64,000 bases of DNA, from NCBI GenBank assembly GCA_026224825.1, contig JAMFRO010000067.1, positions 1 to 64,000 on the forward strand, read 5' to 3'. Shown piece by piece: positions 62,157 to 64,000 of this stretch (positions within the stretch are counted from its first letter, which is position 1; every line of letters begins with the position of its first letter). The notes beneath the pieces are model-generated. The model ran no database searches. It was not told the DNA's origin and saw only the letters and a list, made by a program, of their open reading frames with translations. This DNA comes from a bacterium (lineage in GTDB: Bacteria; Pseudomonadota; Alphaproteobacteria; Acetobacterales; Acetobacteraceae). Both the position numbers and the translations under genes were made by a program.

Positions 62157-63113
62157 ATGGCGGTTCACGCCTTCATCTTTCCCGGACAGGGCAGCCAGGC
62201 TGTTGGTATGGGCCGTGATTTGGCTGCGGCTTTTGCGCCGGCGCGGGCTGTGTTTGAGGAGGTGGATGAGATTCTCAAGCAGAAGCTCAGCAAGCTGATG
62301 TTTGAGGGGCCGGGTGAGGAGCTGACGCTGACGGAGAATGCGCAGCCGGCGTTGATGGCGGTTTCGCTGGCGGTGCTGCGGGTGTTGCAGGCTGAGGGTG
62401 GGATTACGCTGAAGGACCGGGTGGCGCTGGTGGCTGGGCATTCGCTCGGTGAGTACAGCGCTTTGGCTGCGGTTGAGGCGTTTTCCATTGCTGATACGGC
62501 CAAGTTGCTGAAATTACGTGGGCAGGCGATGCAGAAGGCTGTGCCGGCCGGGCAGGGGGCCATGGCCGCACTGCTGGGTGTGGAGATGGAGCTGGCGCGG
62601 GAGATATGCGCTTTGGCGGCGGAGGGGCCCGCGGGCCCCGAGGTTATTGCCTGTGCCAATGATAATGGCGGCGGGCAGGTGGTTATTTCTGGCCATAAGG
62701 CCGCGGTGGAGCGGGCGATTGAGATTGCCAAGACCAAGGGTGTGAAGCGGGCGATGCTGCTGCCGGTTTCCGCACCATTCCATTGCGCGTTGATGGCGCC
62801 GGCGGCGGATGCGATGGCGGAGGCTTTTGCGAATACGCCGCCGCGTTCGCCGATTGTGCCGGTGGTGGCCAATGTTACGGCGCAGAAGGTGAGCGACCCT
62901 GGGCAGATACGTGATTTGCTGGTGCAGCAGGTGACGGCGACCGTGCGCTGGCGCGAGAGTGTGCAGGAGATGACCGCGCTGGGGGTGGATAGTTTTATCG
63001 AGCTTGGTGCGGGCAAGGTGCTGGCCGGGCTGGTGAAGCGTATTGCCCCGGATGCGGCGGCGCATTCCGCGAGTTCGCCGGCTGATATCGAAGCTTTGCT
63101 GAAGGTTCTGTAA
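62157..63113 (+). CDS. fabD: Malonyl-CoA:ACP transacylase
   Basis: 318 residues. Transfers malonyl from CoA to ACP in fatty acid synthesis. The start MAVHAFIFPGQGSQAVGMGR follows GCAGGAGA, the nucleophilic serine is in VAGHSLGEYSALAAVEAF, and the catalytic histidine in LLPVSAPFHCALMAPAAD. The GAGKVLAGLVKRI segment is near the end. It is directly followed by fabG (TAA then ATG). Confidence 0.96.
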   Translation: MAVHAFIFPGQGSQAVGMGRDLAAAFAPARAVFEEVDEILKQKLSKLMFEGPGEELTLTENAQPALMAVSLAVLRVLQAEGGITLKDRVALVAGHSLGEYSALAAVEAFSIADTAKLLKLRGQAMQKAVPAGQGAMAALLGVEMELAREICALAAEGPAGPEVIACANDNGGGQVVISGHKAAVERAIEIAKTKGVKRAMLLPVSAPFHCALMAPAADAMAEAFANTPPRSPIVPVVANVTAQKVSDPGQIRDLLVQQVTATVRWRESVQEMTALGVDSFIELGAGKVLAGLVKRIAPDAAAHSASSPADIEALLKVL

Positions 63114-63851
63114 ATGTTTGATCTGACTGGTAAAACCGCGTTGGTTACTGGCGCGTCGGGCGGTATTGGGGCTGAGATTGCCCGGGCTTTGCATCGCCAA
63201 GGTGCGGTTGTTGGGCTTTCCGGTACCAGGCGTGAGGCGCTGGATGCGCTGGCGGCTGAGCTGGGTGAGCGTGTGCATGTGCTGCCGGCGGATTTGGCCG
63301 TGCCGGAAGAGGCGGCCAGGCTGATTGCCGATGCCGAGGCGGCGCTGGGGAAGGTTGATATTCTCGTCAACAATGCCGGGCTGACCAAGGATGGGCTGGT
63401 GCTGCGGATGTCGGATGCGGATTGGGATAAGGTGCTCAATGTGGATCTGGGGGCACCGTTCCGGCTGACGAAGGCGGTGCTGAAGTTCATGCTGCGGCGC
63501 CGGGCGGGGCGGATTATCAATATCGGGTCCATTGTGGGGACGACGGGGAATCCGGGGCAGGCTAATTATTGTGCCGCCAAGGCTGGGCTGGTGGGGCTGA
63601 CCAAGTCGCTGGCGCAGGAGGTGGCTTCGCGCGGGATTACCGTTAATCTGGTGGCGCCGGGCTTTGTTGAGACGCCGATGACGGATGCGTTGAATGAGGC
63701 GCAGAAGGCTGATCTTTCGGGGAAGATTCCGCTGGGGCGGTTGGGGCGGCCGGGGGATATTGCGGCTGCTGTGGTTTATCTGGCGGCGGATGAGGCTGGT
63801 TGGGTTACGGGCTCTACCATTCATGTGAATGGTGGGATGGCTATGGTTTGA
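63114..63851 (+). CDS. fabG: 3-oxoacyl-ACP reductase
   Basis: 245 residues of the classical SDR type. VTGASGGIGAEIARALHRQG is the NADPH-binding motif, LVNNAGLTKDGLVLRM carries the NAG motif, and the catalytic pair is in ANYCAAKAGLVG with the serine in INIGSIVG. It reduces beta-ketoacyl-ACP in the elongation cycle. The usual partner acpP does not follow: the next 80 bases hold a dispersed palindrome and then a phosphatase gene. Confidence 0.96.
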   Translation: MFDLTGKTALVTGASGGIGAEIARALHRQGAVVGLSGTRREALDALAAELGERVHVLPADLAVPEEAARLIADAEAALGKVDILVNNAGLTKDGLVLRMSDADWDKVLNVDLGAPFRLTKAVLKFMLRRRAGRIINIGSIVGTTGNPGQANYCAAKAGLVGLTKSLAQEVASRGITVNLVAPGFVETPMTDALNEAQKADLSGKIPLGRLGRPGDIAAAVVYLAADEAGWVTGSTIHVNGGMAMV

Positions 63852-63895
63852 GGCTGTGAGTCCCGTGGTGAGTTCCATGGGCTGGGGAGTTAGAG

Positions 63896-63915
63896 ATCCC
63901 CGCCTTCGCGGGGAT
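63896..63915. repeat. Dispersed ATCCCCGC/GCGGGGAT hairpin
   Basis: 8-bp perfect stem around CTTC, with GATGACGG downstream as in the repeats at 37879 and 59709. It lies after fabG and may act as its terminator. Confidence 0.7.
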
Positions 63916-63932
63916 GACGGGGTGGAGAGGGC

Positions 63933-64000
63933 GTGGCGGTGGCGGTGATTTATCTGGTCCGTCATGGGCAGACGGAGATGAATTTGGCGCAGTTGCCGCA
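63933..64000 (+). CDS. Histidine phosphatase-family protein (partial, runs off the window)
   Basis: Only the N-terminus is visible. GTG starts at 63933, 63939 or 63945 are possible after GGTGGAGAGG. The product begins IYLVRHGQTEMNL, with the RHG active-site histidine of the phosphoglycerate mutase superfamily. The substrate cannot be told from 22 residues. Confidence 0.8.
   Translation, partial: MAVAVIYLVRHGQTEMNLAQLP

Overview
The window looks like chromosomal DNA of a GC-rich alphaproteobacterium, most likely from the Acetobacteraceae/Rhodospirillales (my inference; candidates include Acidocella- or Acidiphilium-like bacteria). The evidence is the gene order mnmG-rsmG-parA-parB with a parS palindrome, the ppsR/hemE junction carrying DnaA boxes (the place where Caulobacter and Rickettsia have oriC), the hemE-hemH-hemJ group, the single-chain pyruvate carboxylase, and alphaproteobacterial families such as DUF1285, DUF1489 and the RamB/ScfR-type regulator. 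I see no tRNA, rRNA, CRISPR array or intact insertion sequence. Nearly all DNA is coding, in short operons with 4-base ATGA/TGATG overlaps.

Layout. 0.2-5.0 kb (minus): a three-gene 2-oxoacid:acceptor oxidoreductase operon with a GltD-like flavoprotein. 5.2-7.5 kb (plus): DUF1285, a NUDIX CoA pyrophosphatase and a CCA-adding enzyme. 7.5-11.5 kb (plus): mnmG, rsmG, parA, parB, ending in a parS site that overlaps the parB stop. 11.5-15.6 kb (minus): leuS, lptE, holA. 15.6-17.5 kb (minus): an atypical SDR and ppsR, separated by a 143-bp MITE-like palindrome. 17.5-17.8 kb: probable oriC. 17.8-24.4 kb (plus): hemE, hemH, a HAD phosphatase, hemJ and pyc. 24.4-38.4 kb: a mixed region with a low-GC phosphatase gene, aat, a RamB/ScfR-like regulator, a diguanylate cyclase, a probable structured small RNA, LysR/trxB, a metallo-beta-lactamase-fold hydrolase, tlyA, GFA, EamA and a MocR regulator. 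38-41.5 kb: a MarR/GbsR-type regulator and a four-gene oxidoreductase cluster that share an operator motif. 41.8-48 kb (minus): hemW, thrC, an M16 protease, pmbA and an acid phosphatase. 48-56.2 kb: an ABC-2 exporter, PAP2, SYLF, LysR with an aldo/keto reductase, frmA and serB. 56.2-62 kb (plus): miaA and the ilv genes, with a Doc-type toxin-antitoxin pair inserted between ilvN and ilvC, then DUF1489. 62.1-64 kb: fabD, fabG and the start of a histidine phosphatase.

The most unusual structure is a family of large mosaic palindromes (about 140-280 bp) at gene 3' ends: 1-230, 28531-28812, 41538-41808 and 61972-62112. They are built from nested hairpin modules. A 30-bp hairpin module is identical in three copies and sits in the loop of different parent hairpins. 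The central stem differs in sequence between copies but stays perfectly paired. In two copies the outermost arm is an inverted copy of the end of the neighbouring coding sequence. Other non-coding signals are the oriC/parS pair, a five-hairpin RNA candidate at 30.5-30.6 kb, a 22-bp operator found twice in the 38-41 kb cluster, and a palindromic operator over the toxin-antitoxin promoter.
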